Assembly (NCBI GenBank): GCA_019670725.1
Contig: AP024629.1
Span: forward strand, 2,232,001 to 2,296,000
Length of the DNA: 64,000 nucleotides
Source of the DNA: Alphaproteobacteria bacterium SO-S41
Lineage (GTDB): Bacteria; Pseudomonadota; Alphaproteobacteria; Micropepsales; Micropepsaceae
Direction: 5' to 3'
Shown here: piece by piece, positions 1-7,733 of the stretch
Position numbering within the stretch: the first letter of the stretch is position 1
How the letters are laid out: each line of letters opens with the position of its first letter
Position numbers and translations under genes: made by a program
Notes under the pieces: model-generated
What the model was told of the DNA's origin: nothing
Seen by the model: only the letters and a program-made list of their open reading frames with translations
Database searches by the model: none

Positions 1-257
1 TCGGCGCGGGTGGCGATGAAGCCGCGATCGGCGTCCGCGAAGTCCTGCTTGTCGTCGGCCTCGACGCGCGCCCTGGCGTCGGCCATCGCCTGCTGCGAGG
101 CGGCGGAGGCGGTGGCGGCGGGCGGCTTGGGGATCGACGGCGCGCCCATCAGCAAAGGCGCGATCACCCCGCCAAAGGCATAGAGCCCGCCCGCCGCTAC
201 CGCGCCGGTGAGCACAACGCCTGACAGCAAACCGAGAATGAACCTGCCGCGTGCCAT
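1..257 (-). CDS. Alkyl/aryl-sulfatase-like protein, N-terminal part (cut by window edge)
   Basis: Only the first 85 or so codons lie in the window. The start ATG at 257-255 is preceded on the minus strand by AGGGGG. The product begins with a short hydrophobic segment (FILGLLSGVVLTGAVAAGG) followed by a Pro/Ala linker, so it is exported or membrane anchored. Near the window edge it reads KQDFADADRGFIATR, which matches the segment just before the metallo-beta-lactamase domain in SdsA/BDS1-type alkyl sulfatases. These enzymes hydrolyse long-chain alkyl sulfate esters. The gene is divergent from the Crp-family regulator at 348 and shares its palindromic site. The catalytic metal-binding motifs are outside the window, so the family call is provisional. 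Confidence 0.55.
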   Translation of the reverse strand, partial: MARGRFILGLLSGVVLTGAVAAGGLYAFGGVIAPLLMGAPSIPKPPAATASAASQQAMADARARVEADDKQDFADADRGFIATRA

Positions 258-326
258 ATCGTCCCCCTGTCGCCGCGTGGGCGCGGCTTTGTATTGGCGG
301 CAGTTTACGAGGCGGGTCGCATCTCT

Positions 327-344
327 TTGTAACTTAGGTTACAA
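327..344. promoter_or_regulatory. Crp-family-type operator palindrome between divergent genes
   Basis: The sequence is TTGTAAC-ttag-GTTACAA, a perfect 7-bp inverted repeat with a 4-bp spacer. Written as half-sites it is TGTAA-N6-TTACA, the geometry of Crp-family sites (TGTGA-N6-TCACA). It ends three bases before the ATG of the adjacent Crp-family gene and lies 70 bp from the start of the sulfatase-like gene. Autoregulation and control of the divergent gene are inferred. Confidence 0.7.
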
Positions 345-347
345 TTG

Positions 348-1040
348 ATGATGGCCCTCAGTGATCGCGATCAGGCCCGGCGCGTACTGGCGCAGGCCGG
401 CTGGCTGGGCGGGCAGACCCCGGCGCTGGCCGAGGCGCTGCTGGCGCAAGGGCGTCTCGTCCGGCTGGCCGCTGGCCAATGGGCGCAGGCAGAGGGCGAT
501 GAGGAAACCGGGCTGCTCGTGGTCGTCGAGGGCGCGGTGCAGCTCTATTGCCAGGCGCCGGGCGACCGCGAGGTGCTGGTGGGGCATGTCGAGGCGGGCG
601 CGGCGCTCGGCCAGACCATGCGGTTCGGCGGCGGCCCGCGGATCGTGACCGCGATTGCGGTCGCGCCGAGCCTGGTGCTGGTGGTCGCCGACACTGCGCT
701 GGAGCGGATCGGGCACGGCCAGCCGGACATCTGGCGGGCGGTCGCCAGTCTCGTCTATGCGCAGTTGCGCCTCACGGTACGCGCGGGCGCCGAGGTGGTG
801 GCGCTGCCGCCACGGCAGCGGCTGGCCTCGCGGCTGCGCCTGCTGAGCCGGGCGACCGAGCGGCAGGGGGCGGTGACCCTGCATCTCAGCCAGCAGGCGC
901 TCGCCGAGCTGATCGGGGTGACCCGCAAGACGGTGAATATCTGCCTCGCGGAATTCGCCTGGATGGGCCTCGTGGAGCTGGGATATGGCCGGATTACGGT
1001 CACCGATCCGCGTGGGCTCGATCGCGTCGCAGCGAGCTAG
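348..1040 (+). CDS. Crp/Fnr-family transcriptional regulator
   Basis: A 230-residue regulator. The N-terminal half is a cyclic-nucleotide-binding-like beta-roll, with [13 protein letters not shown] near residues 62-74. The C-terminal half is a Crp-type winged helix, with [18 protein letters not shown] near residues 180-197. It lacks the N-terminal cysteine cluster of oxygen-sensing FNR. The start is ATG 348 or 351; neither has a convincing Shine-Dalgarno sequence. The 7-bp-arm palindrome at 327-344 sits directly upstream, so the mRNA may be nearly leaderless and the protein may repress itself. It is divergent from a sulfatase-like gene, which it may control. The effector is unknown. Confidence 0.85.
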   Translation: MMALSDRDQARRVLAQAGWLGGQTPALAEALLAQGRLVRLAAGQWAQAEGDEETGLLVVVEGAVQLYCQAPGDREVLVGHVEAGAALGQTMRFGGGPRIVTAIAVAPSLVLVVADTALERIGHGQPDIWRAVASLVYAQLRLTVRAGAEVVALPPRQRLASRLRLLSRATERQGAVTLHLSQQALAELIGVTRKTVNICLAEFAWMGLVELGYGRITVTDPRGLDRVAAS

Positions 1041-1053
1041 AACCTCGCAAATA

Positions 1054-1081
1054 TTGACTTTTCGTCCCTCGGCCGTTAAAT
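1054..1081 (+). promoter_or_regulatory. Candidate sigma-70 promoter for the cold-shock gene
   Basis: TTGACT at 1054-1059 and TTAAAT at 1076-1081 are separated by 16 bases, close to the sigma-70 consensus. Transcription from here would give cspA a leader of about 170 nt, in keeping with the long leaders of cold-shock genes. Assigned by eye only. Confidence 0.45.
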
Positions 1082-1218
1082 CAGTTTCAGCAATCGAGAT
1101 GAGGCCGGTTACGGCGATGCCTCGGAGCGGCTTCTCGAAGCGCGTCCCGGGCCGAACCAAACACCTCCAAGAGACTCAGTTGTACCGCCGCGGGATGGTC
1201 CCACGGCGACATCACTAT

Positions 1219-1240
1219 CATGCCTGCGAATACAGGCATG
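1219..1240 (+). promoter_or_regulatory. Leader hairpin just upstream of the cspA ribosome-binding site
   Basis: CATGCCTG, the loop CGAATA and CAGGCATG form a perfect 8-bp stem with a 6-nt loop. It ends directly before the purine-rich ribosome-binding region CGGAGACGG at 1241-1249. A temperature-dependent effect on translation is possible but inferred. Confidence 0.5.
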
Positions 1241-1257
1241 CGGAGACGGATACAGAG

Positions 1258-1461
1258 ATGGCTACTGGTACGGTCAAGTGGTTCAACACCACGAAGGGTT
1301 TTGGTTTCATTCAGCCGGAAGACGGCGGCGCGGACGTGTTCGTGCACGTGAGTGCGGTCGAGAAGAGCGGCATGCGCAGCCTCGTTGAAGGTCAGCGCGT
1401 CTCGTTCGAGATCGTCAAAGAGCGCGGCAAGTCGGCGGCGGGCAACCTGAAGGCGGCGTAA
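1258..1461 (+). CDS. cspA: CspA-family cold-shock protein
   Basis: A 67-residue single cold-shock domain, the usual size. It carries both RNA-binding motifs: KGFGFI (RNP1) and DVFVHVSAV (RNP2). The family binds single-stranded RNA and DNA and works as an RNA chaperone. The start is ATG 1258, preceded by GGAGACGG. The open frame continues upstream, but the family fold begins with GTVKWFN right after this ATG. The gene has its own candidate promoter, a leader hairpin and a strong terminator, so it is probably monocistronic. Which paralogue it is, and whether it is cold-induced, cannot be told from the sequence. Confidence 0.93.
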   Translation: MATGTVKWFNTTKGFGFIQPEDGGADVFVHVSAVEKSGMRSLVEGQRVSFEIVKERGKSAAGNLKAA

Positions 1462-1486
1462 GCCACTTCAACCGCTTGAGACACGC

Positions 1487-1522
1487 AACGGGTCGCACGC
1501 AAGTGCGGCCCGTTTGCTTTTG
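1487..1522 (+). terminator. Rho-independent terminator after cspA
   Basis: A 12-bp stem runs from AACGGGTCGCAC (1487-1498) to GTGCGGCCCGTT (1503-1514) with one G-T wobble. A GCAA tetraloop closes it, and TTGCTTTT follows. Confidence 0.85.
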
Positions 1523-1593
1523 GTCAGGCCGCTACAAGTTTAGTTGAGTCGCGTACCCAGCATTCTATCCTCGTGCGATCGGGGTGATTGCAC

Positions 1594-3123
1594 ATGGTTG
1601 CAAAGCTGCTCATTGGGCGAGGCTCGACATGGGCGATCGCGACGCTGGTCGCTGCAGCCCTCGCCTCGGCGCAGACGGCGAGCGCCGGCGCGATCTGCGA
1701 GGGATCGCAATCGTCGGCGCATGTCGATGCGACAACGACGGACATTCTCGAGCGTCTCGAGGCAGGCACCGCCAATCCGGAAGAGGATGCACGACGGTCT
1801 GCCGATGATGGCGACTTTGGCTTCGTCTATTCGGGCGTGCGCGGCACCGCCGCGATAGGGGTTCGCTGCCACACGCCGTATGGCCGGGGCCTATCGGTCA
1901 GGGCGTCGGCGCTTTGGGGCGACTCCTTCGATGAGAAAAAAAGCCGCGCGTATTCCCGCTTTAATGACTACGCGGCGGCCTACAATCGCGCGATCGTCGA
2001 GCATGATCGTTTTCCGATCGCCGATCTGTGCGTGGAGGCCGATCCAGGTGAGCCTCGCTCTCCTGGTGAAGGGGGGCTCAGTCGTCTTGGCGGGCCGGCA
2101 CGGACACTCGAACGCCAACCGTTGACCTTGCACGAGGCGGCGCGGCGCGGGGGTGTCGACGAGACAAGGCGCTTTCTGGAAGCCGAACCGGTCGATGGGC
2201 CGGACTGCTTCGGCATGACGGCGCTCGCATGGGCGGTTGCCTATGGGCGAGAGGACATCGCGTTGCTTCTGTTGAAGGCCGGCGCGCAATCGATGGCGCG
2301 GGGGGATGAGGGTGGCGTTACTCCGGTCTTGGCAGCAATCAGCCAGAAACATCTGCCGCTACTGCGACTGCTTGAGCCACCCAATCCGTATCCTCGCAAG
2401 TATGTGGAAGCGGCAATCCGAAGCGACGATCTTGGCATCGCTGCCGCAGTTTTTGATGCACCTCACGATTCGCCAGTGGAACTGGGGGCTCCCAACTTGG
2501 AGATGGCGGCGTTCGTGATCACTCGTGAAGGCAAGCCGGCAGCGGACAAGTATCTCTTCACCGGCGCTGACAGAATGAGGATCGATCTAGCGCGACTGGC
2601 GCTACAGAACGGCGCGGACGTAAATTTCCCAGACTACGGTGGTGATACGCCGCTTCTCGAGGCGCTCGATCATTATGGCCTCGAGCTTGTGCCTATGGTC
2701 GAACTCCTCGTTTCCGCCGGCGCGGACGTGAACATCCGCGTCAATCCGGGGCACGGGTATGACACGCCATTCTGGAAGGCGTATCGGCGAGCAGATGACG
2801 TGAGGTTCGGCGGCGCTGAGGTTTTCCGGCGTCTGCTGCAGGCCGGTGCTGATCCGAATGTCGAGATGAAGCCGGGCATTCCGTCGGTCTGGACCGTTGT
2901 CTTCCCGCCACGCGGCGGCGGGGACTTTTCGGAGATCATCGCGCCGTCACCTGAGATCATGGCGTTGCTGGTCGAGTCAGGGCTGGACCTCAACACGGTT
3001 TATCGCGACCAGTGCGTATTGGACGTTGTAGGGGCTGTGCCGGGTGCCGACGGCACCGTCGCTGAAACTCTGCGGCAGATGGGGGCGAAGCGTCGCGCCC
3101 CTGATGGGACGTGCTCCGCCTAG
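1594..3123 (+). CDS. Exported ankyrin-repeat protein
   Basis: A 509-residue protein. The N-terminus has a positively charged start, a hydrophobic stretch (AIATLVAAALASA) and a likely signal-peptidase site near TASAGA, so it is probably periplasmic or secreted. From about residue 180 there are ankyrin-type units, for example LTLHEAARRGGVDETRRFLE, GMTALAWAVAYGREDIALLL and GGDTPLLEALDHYG. The start is ATG 1594, with GGGGTGA six bases upstream; a TTG two codons earlier is less likely. The first 180 residues resemble nothing I recognise. Ankyrin domains mediate protein binding, but the partner is unknown. Its stop codon shares a CTAG tetramer with the convergent glycosylase gene. Confidence 0.8.
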   Translation: MVAKLLIGRGSTWAIATLVAAALASAQTASAGAICEGSQSSAHVDATTTDILERLEAGTANPEEDARRSADDGDFGFVYSGVRGTAAIGVRCHTPYGRGLSVRASALWGDSFDEKKSRAYSRFNDYAAAYNRAIVEHDRFPIADLCVEADPGEPRSPGEGGLSRLGGPARTLERQPLTLHEAARRGGVDETRRFLEAEPVDGPDCFGMTALAWAVAYGREDIALLLLKAGAQSMARGDEGGVTPVLAAISQKHLPLLRLLEPPNPYPRKYVEAAIRSDDLGIAAAVFDAPHDSPVELGAPNLEMAAFVITREGKPAADKYLFTGADRMRIDLARLALQNGADVNFPDYGGDTPLLEALDHYGLELVPMVELLVSAGADVNIRVNPGHGYDTPFWKAYRRADDVRFGGAEVFRRLLQAGADPNVEMKPGIPSVWTVVFPPRGGGDFSEIIAPSPEIMALLVESGLDLNTVYRDQCVLDVVGAVPGADGTVAETLRQMGAKRRAPDGTCSA

Positions 3124-3767
3124 GTTGAGGCCAGATCCCGCTCCACGCGCTCGAACACGTCGAGGAACATGCGCGGCGTCAGGACGCCGGTGTTCGTGTT
3201 GTACCGGCTGCAATGGTAGCTGTCGTAGAGCGTGTAGCGGCCGAGATCGTGGACGGCGCCGTGGCCGAACTTGTACGCGGACTTACGCGCGCCAAGCGCC
3301 GTCAGTGTCGCGTTGTGGGCGATCGTGCCGAGCGCGACGATAGCCTTCACTTTGGGCAACGCCGCGATGCGCGCCTTCAGGAAACCGTTGCATAGCTTGA
3401 TCTCTGACGTCTCCGGCTTGTTCTGCGGCGGGACGCAGCGCACGCCGTTGGAGATCATCGCCCGCTCAAGCGAGATCCCGTCATCGGGCCGGCGGTCATA
3501 GGTGCCCTTCAACCGGCCGACCGCGGCGAGCGTCGCGTAGAGCAGGTCGCCGGCATAGTCGCCCGTGAACGGGCGACCCGTACGGTTCGCGCCATGCAGT
3601 CCCGGCGCGAGGCCGACGATCAGCAGATCACAGTCCACATCGCCGAACGAGGGGACCGCGCCGTTGAAATAGGTGGGGAAGACCGTCCGGTTGGTGTCGC
3701 GGAACTCCGCCAGCCGCGGGCAGAGGCGGCAGTCGGCGGGCGCTTCCGGCGTGTAGACCGCGCTCAG
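3120..3767 (-). CDS. Family 4/5-type (Fe-S) uracil-DNA glycosylase, predicted CTG start
   Basis: The enzyme excises uracil from DNA at the first step of base-excision repair. The body carries LLIVGLAPGLHGANRTGRPF, typical of UdgB-like family 5 enzymes. The 4Fe-4S cysteines fit the family pattern: CRLC at residues 13-16 and a later pair in RCVPPQ and KLCNGF. The first cysteine pair lies upstream of the first ATG/GTG/TTG in frame (GTG 3638), so that shorter start would delete two cluster ligands. The only suitable upstream codon is CTG 3767-3765, which overlaps the stop of the NYN gene as CTGA. GGAAGA lies a few bases upstream. This gives 215 residues. A sequencing error turning ATGA into CTGA is the alternative. 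Confidence 0.8.
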   Translation of the reverse strand: MSAVYTPEAPADCRLCPRLAEFRDTNRTVFPTYFNGAVPSFGDVDCDLLIVGLAPGLHGANRTGRPFTGDYAGDLLYATLAAVGRLKGTYDRRPDDGISLERAMISNGVRCVPPQNKPETSEIKLCNGFLKARIAALPKVKAIVALGTIAHNATLTALGARKSAYKFGHGAVHDLGRYTLYDSYHCSRYNTNTGVLTPRMFLDVFERVERDLAST

Positions 3768-4441
3768 AGCAGGTCTTCCAGCGGCGTGGGGGCCGCGGGC
3801 GCTGCCTGACGCGGGCGACGTTCCTGGCGTTCGGGGCGGTCTTGGCGCTCATTGCCGTCACCCGCCTGGTGCGACTGGCGCGCTTCGCGGCGCTCGTCGG
3901 CCTGGGCGCGCGCGACAGGATCGCGCTGGATGAGGCTCTGCAGCGTCTGCAGCTCGATGAAGTTGTCGGCCTGGCGGCGCAGGTCGTCGGACATCATGGG
4001 CGGCGTCGATTTCAGCGTGGAGACGACGCTGACCCGCTTGCCCTTGCGCTGGATCGCCTCGACGAGGCGGCGGAAGTCGCCGTCACCGGAGAAAAGGACG
4101 ATGTGATCGACATTGTCGGCCATCTCCATCGCGTCGACCGCGAGCTCGATGTCGATCGAGCCCTTGAAGCGGCGGCGGCCCATCGTGTCGGTGTATTCCT
4201 TGGTCGGCTTCGTCACCATGGTGAAGCCGTTATAGTCGAGCCAGTCGATCAGCGGACGGAGCGGCGAGTACTCCTCGTTCTCCATCAGCGTCGTGTAGTA
4301 GAACGCGCGGATCAGGCGGCCGCGCTTCGAGAACTCGGTGAGCAGCCGCTTGTAGTCGATGTCGAAGCCGAGCGACTTCGACGCGCCGTGCAGATTCGCA
4401 CCGTCCACGAAAAGCGCGAGGCGCTCGTTCTGATAGAACAC
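3764..4441 (-). CDS. NYN-domain (LabA/DUF88) putative ribonuclease
   Basis: A 225-residue protein. The PIN-like NYN fold is seen in the first 165 residues: the opening acidic motif LALFVDGANLHG, KGSIDIELAVDAM, and VLFSGDGDFRRLV with its conserved aspartates. The family is predicted to cleave RNA using a metal bound by these acids. The last 60 residues are a low-complexity, charged Arg/Gln/Glu tail ending in TPLEDLL, possibly RNA binding. The start is GTG 4441 with GGAG seven bases upstream. The stop overlaps the start of the uracil-DNA glycosylase, so the two are probably translationally coupled. The link between the two activities is not known to me. Confidence 0.85.
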   Translation of the reverse strand: MFYQNERLALFVDGANLHGASKSLGFDIDYKRLLTEFSKRGRLIRAFYYTTLMENEEYSPLRPLIDWLDYNGFTMVTKPTKEYTDTMGRRRFKGSIDIELAVDAMEMADNVDHIVLFSGDGDFRRLVEAIQRKGKRVSVVSTLKSTPPMMSDDLRRQADNFIELQTLQSLIQRDPVARAQADERREARQSHQAGDGNERQDRPERQERRPRQAAPAAPTPLEDLL

Positions 4442-4568
4442 GTAGGTACTCCGTCGTTCGCAATGGTTCTGGTGCGCGGATCAATCGGCTGAATGAGCCG
4501 GGTGCGGCGCGGTTCGAATATCGACGCTCACCATAGGCGTTCGACGCTGTTTCGGCGATAACAAAACG

Positions 4569-5063
4569 ATGATCCTGATCGCCCTCGGCGCCAACCAACC
4601 CTCCATCGCCGGCCCACCCAGCGCGACCCTGCGCGCGGCGTTGGCCGCATTGGCGGAGGAGGGTGTCAAGGTCACCGCGGTGTCGCGCTTCTACAGTTCG
4701 CCGGCCTGGCCCGACCCGGCTGACCCGCCTTACGTGAATGCTGTCGTGCAGGCCGAAACCAATCTGACGCAACGTCAACTTATGGATCTGCTGCACCGGA
4801 TCGAGGCCCGCTTCGGCAGGGAGAGGCGGGCCGTGAACGCGCCTCGGACGCTGGATCTCGACATCGTCGACTATCGCGGCCGCGTCGAATCGCCGGCTCA
4901 GGGGCCGGTCCTGCCGCATCCCCGAGCGCATCAGCGGGTTTTCGTGCTCGCCCCGCTGCTGGACGTGGCGCCGGACTGGGTCCATCCGGCGCTCGGAATC
5001 CCCGGCCCGGCGCTGCTGAAAGCCGCGAAAACGGCGGGTGGAGCGGCCGAACCGCTGGATTAA
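4569..5063 (+). CDS. folK: 2-amino-4-hydroxy-6-hydroxymethyldihydropteridine pyrophosphokinase
   Basis: FolK transfers pyrophosphate from ATP to 6-hydroxymethyl-7,8-dihydropterin in folate synthesis. The 164-residue product has the family landmarks in order: LIALGANQPS at the N-terminus, SRFYSSPAW near residue 38, PYVNAVVQAET near residue 54, RFGRERR, then APRTLDLDIVDY and LPHPRAHQRVFVLAPLLD. The start ATG 4569 follows an A-rich stretch. It lies 78 bp upstream of rpoZ, which has its own candidate promoter, and is divergent from the NYN gene. No other folate gene is nearby. Confidence 0.95.
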   Translation: MILIALGANQPSIAGPPSATLRAALAALAEEGVKVTAVSRFYSSPAWPDPADPPYVNAVVQAETNLTQRQLMDLLHRIEARFGRERRAVNAPRTLDLDIVDYRGRVESPAQGPVLPHPRAHQRVFVLAPLLDVAPDWVHPALGIPGPALLKAAKTAGGAAEPLD

Positions 5064-5077
5064 CGAACCGGCAGGGG

Positions 5078-5106
5078 TTGCGCCGCTGAAATGACACCTA
5101 TATCAG
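5078..5106 (+). promoter_or_regulatory. Candidate promoter for rpoZ-rsh
   Basis: TTGCGC at 5078-5083 and TATCAG at 5101-5106 are separated by 17 bases. A short inverted repeat (CACCT, ATATC, AGGTG; 5095-5109) covers the -10 region. Assigned by eye; moderate support only. Confidence 0.35.
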
Positions 5107-5141
5107 GTGCAGCTTCCCGATAGGTCTGAAGGAGTGCGGCG

Positions 5142-5531
5142 ATGGCGCGCGTCACCGTCGAAGATTGCGTCGACAAGATTCCCAACCGTTTCGAGCTCGT
5201 GCTCCTGTCGGCGCAGCGCGCCCGGGCGCTCTCGGCCGGCGTGGCCCTGACCGTCGAACGCGACAACGACAAGAACCCGGTCGTCGCCCTGCGCGAGATC
5301 GCGGACGAGACCGTTACGGTCGCCCAGCTGCGTCATGAAATGATGCGCAGCCTGCAGCGCCACACCGAGATGGAAGACGTGCCGATCGCTGCGGCGGTGC
5401 AGGTCTCCGAAACCGAAGACAAGCCGGAAGACCTCCAGCTGTCAGAGGAAGATTTCTTCAAGGCCGTCACCCAGCAGGCGCCCGAACGGGAGCCGGAACC
5501 GGAAGATGACTCCTACGACGAGAGCATGTAA
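5142..5531 (+). CDS. rpoZ: RNA polymerase omega subunit
   Basis: Omega assists assembly of beta-prime into RNA polymerase and contributes to ppGpp sensing. The product is 129 residues. The N-terminal 65 hold the conserved fold: [27 protein letters not shown] and [13 protein letters not shown]. The C-terminal half is an acidic extension ([16 protein letters not shown], then [13 protein letters not shown]) that is longer than in enterobacteria. A good ribosome-binding site, GAAGGAG, precedes ATG 5142. The gene directly precedes the bifunctional RelA/SpoT homologue, an order common across proteobacteria and fitting for ppGpp physiology. Confidence 0.96.
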   Translation: MARVTVEDCVDKIPNRFELVLLSAQRARALSAGVALTVERDNDKNPVVALREIADETVTVAQLRHEMMRSLQRHTEMEDVPIAAAVQVSETEDKPEDLQLSEEDFFKAVTQQAPEREPEPEDDSYDESM

Positions 5532-5585
5532 CGGCCCTCGCTTTAACGCCCCGCCGGACCGCATGAGCAAGCAGGCGGTCCGGCC

Positions 5586-7718
5586 ATGATGCGGCAGTAC
5601 GAACTTGCCGAGCGGGTCCATGCCTACGACCCCAGCGCCGACGAAACCCTGCTGAACCGCGCCTATGTGTTCGCCATGAAGGCGCACGGCCATCAGCGCC
5701 GCGCCTCCGGCGACCCCTATTTCTCCCATCCTCTCGAAGTCGCGGGCATCTGCACCGAGCTGAAGCTCGACGTGGAGACGGTCGTCACCGCGCTGCTGCA
5801 CGACACGATCGAGGACACCGAGGCGACGCACGACGATATCGAGCGCCTGTTCGGGGCCGAGATCGCCGGCCTCGTCGATGGGGTGACGAAGCTCTCCAAG
5901 CTGGAGCTGCAATCCGAGCGCACCAAGGACGCGGAGAACTTCCGCAAGTTCGTGCTCGCGATCTCCGACGACGTGCGCGTGTTGCTGGTGAAGCTGGCGG
6001 ACCGGCTGCACAACATGCGGACGCTCTCGCATATTCCCGCCGCGCCCAAGCGCCTGCGCATCGCGCAGGAGACGATGGACATCTATGCGCCGCTCGCCGG
6101 CCGCATGGGCATGCACGAGCTGCGCGAGGAGCTGGAGGATCTGGCGTTCCGCGAGATTAATCCCGACGCCCGCGATTCCATCGTGAAGCGGCAGGAGTTC
6201 CTGACCGCCGAAAGCGGCGGGCGGGTGCAGCGCATCACCGACGAGATCAAGCGCGTGCTGACCGCCTCGAATGTCGAGTCATGGGTGCGCGGGCGGCAGA
6301 AGCGGCCCTTCTCCATCTGGCGCAAGATGCAGGAGAAGAGCATCTCGTTCGAGCAGCTCTCGGACGTCATGGGCTTTCGCGTCGTTGTCGGCACGGTGGT
6401 CGATTGCTACAAGACGCTCGGCGTCCTGCACATGACCTGGCGCACCGTGCCGGGGCGCTTCAAAGATTACATCTCGCTGAGGAAGCCCAACGGCTATCAG
6501 TCGCTCCATACGACGATCGTCGGCCCCGACAATGCGCGCATCGAAGTGCAGATCCGCACCAGCGCGATGAACGACATCGCCGAGCGCGGCGTCGCGGCGC
6601 ACTGGTCCTACAAGGATCATGTCGCGGCGCTGGAAGAGGGCGGGTCGCCCTATGCCTTCCTGCAGAATCTCGGCGACCTCGCGCGCGAAGGCGAAACACT
6701 GGAAGACGTCATCGAGAACACCAAGCTGGAGCTGTTCCAGGACCAGGTGTTCTGCTTCACGCCCAAGGGCGCGCTGATCGCGCTGCCCAAGGGTGCGACG
6801 CCGATCGACTTTGCCTATGCCGTCCACACCGATGTCGGTAACCAATGCGTGGGTGCACGGATCAACGGCCGCGCCGCGCCGTTGCGCACGCAGTTGAACA
6901 ATGGCGACGAGGTCGAGATCGTCCGCTCCAAGAGCCAGACGCCGCAGCCCGCCTGGGAGGCGATGGTCGTCACCGGCAAGGCGCGCTCGGCGATCCGCCG
7001 CCATATCCGCAACGTGCATCGCGCCGAGATCGTGAAGATCGGCCGCCGCATCGCCGAGAAGGCTTTCCAGGAAGCCGATCAGGAACTGACCGACAAGGGT
7101 ATCGAGGAAGCGATCAAGCGCCTTAAGTTCGCCAAGCCCGACGATCTCTACGCGGCGATCGGGCAGGGGCAGGTCGCGCTGCGCGATGTCGTTGGCGCCG
7201 TGTTTCCTGAATCCGTCGCTGATGGCACAACGGCGCGGCGCAAGGCGAACGGCAAGGGCGGGCACGGCCTTATCCCGATCCGCGGCCTCACCGCCGGCGT
7301 CGCCTATCACCTTGGCGAGTGCTGTCATCCGCTACCGGGCGACCGGATCGTCGGTCTGATGGAGCCCGGCCTCGGCATCGTCGTCCATACGATCGACTGC
7401 GACCATCTGGAGACCTATCAGGACCGCCCCGATCTGTGGCTCGACCTCGGCTGGGAATCCTTCGCGAGCGAGCGGCAGGAATCCGCGGCGCGGCTGAAGG
7501 TCGATCTGAAGAACGAGCCCGGCGCGCTGGCGGCGCTCTGCACCATCATCGCGAAGGCGCAGGGCAACATCACCAATCTGAAGGTGACCGATCGCAGCCC
7601 GACCTTCTTCCAGTTCGTCGTGGACATCGAAGTCCGCGACCTGAAGCACGTCACCAACATCATGACCGCGCTGCGCGCCGCGCCGGTGGTAAGCACTGTC
7701 GAACGCGCCCGCGAATAG
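5586..7718 (+). CDS. rsh: Bifunctional (p)ppGpp synthetase/hydrolase (RelA/SpoT homologue)
   Basis: A 710-residue long RSH protein that makes and degrades (p)ppGpp in the stringent response. The order is an HD hydrolase domain (about residues 25-190, with ALLHDTIEDTEAT and KLADRLHNMRTL), a synthetase domain (about 240-360, with RFKDYISLRKPNGYQSLHTT), a TGS domain (about 390-450, VFCFTPKGALIALPKGATPI) and a C-terminal ACT domain. The RFKD signature, in place of the EXDD of mono-functional RelA, and the intact HD motif both indicate a bifunctional enzyme. ATG ATG opens the frame at 5586. It follows rpoZ by 54 bp and precedes pyrE by 15 bp. Confidence 0.95.
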   Translation: MMRQYELAERVHAYDPSADETLLNRAYVFAMKAHGHQRRASGDPYFSHPLEVAGICTELKLDVETVVTALLHDTIEDTEATHDDIERLFGAEIAGLVDGVTKLSKLELQSERTKDAENFRKFVLAISDDVRVLLVKLADRLHNMRTLSHIPAAPKRLRIAQETMDIYAPLAGRMGMHELREELEDLAFREINPDARDSIVKRQEFLTAESGGRVQRITDEIKRVLTASNVESWVRGRQKRPFSIWRKMQEKSISFEQLSDVMGFRVVVGTVVDCYKTLGVLHMTWRTVPGRFKDYISLRKPNGYQSLHTTIVGPDNARIEVQIRTSAMNDIAERGVAAHWSYKDHVAALEEGGSPYAFLQNLGDLAREGETLEDVIENTKLELFQDQVFCFTPKGALIALPKGATPIDFAYAVHTDVGNQCVGARINGRAAPLRTQLNNGDEVEIVRSKSQTPQPAWEAMVVTGKARSAIRRHIRNVHRAEIVKIGRRIAEKAFQEADQELTDKGIEEAIKRLKFAKPDDLYAAIGQGQVALRDVVGAVFPESVADGTTARRKANGKGGHGLIPIRGLTAGVAYHLGECCHPLPGDRIVGLMEPGLGIVVHTIDCDHLETYQDRPDLWLDLGWESFASERQESAARLKVDLKNEPGALAALCTIIAKAQGNITNLKVTDRSPTFFQFVVDIEVRDLKHVTNIMTALRAAPVVSTVERARE

Positions 7719-7733
7719 CCAGACGAGACCGAC

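Noticed and set aside
985-1461. Longer start for the cold-shock gene, adding about 90 codons
   Set aside because: The extension overlaps the upstream regulator and contains the promoter-like bases and leader hairpin; the cold-shock fold begins right at ATG 1258.
3628-3861. 77-codon minus-strand frame bridging the NYN and glycosylase genes
   Set aside because: Its product is Arg/Pro-rich with no motif, and both flanking frames have strong family evidence across the same bases.
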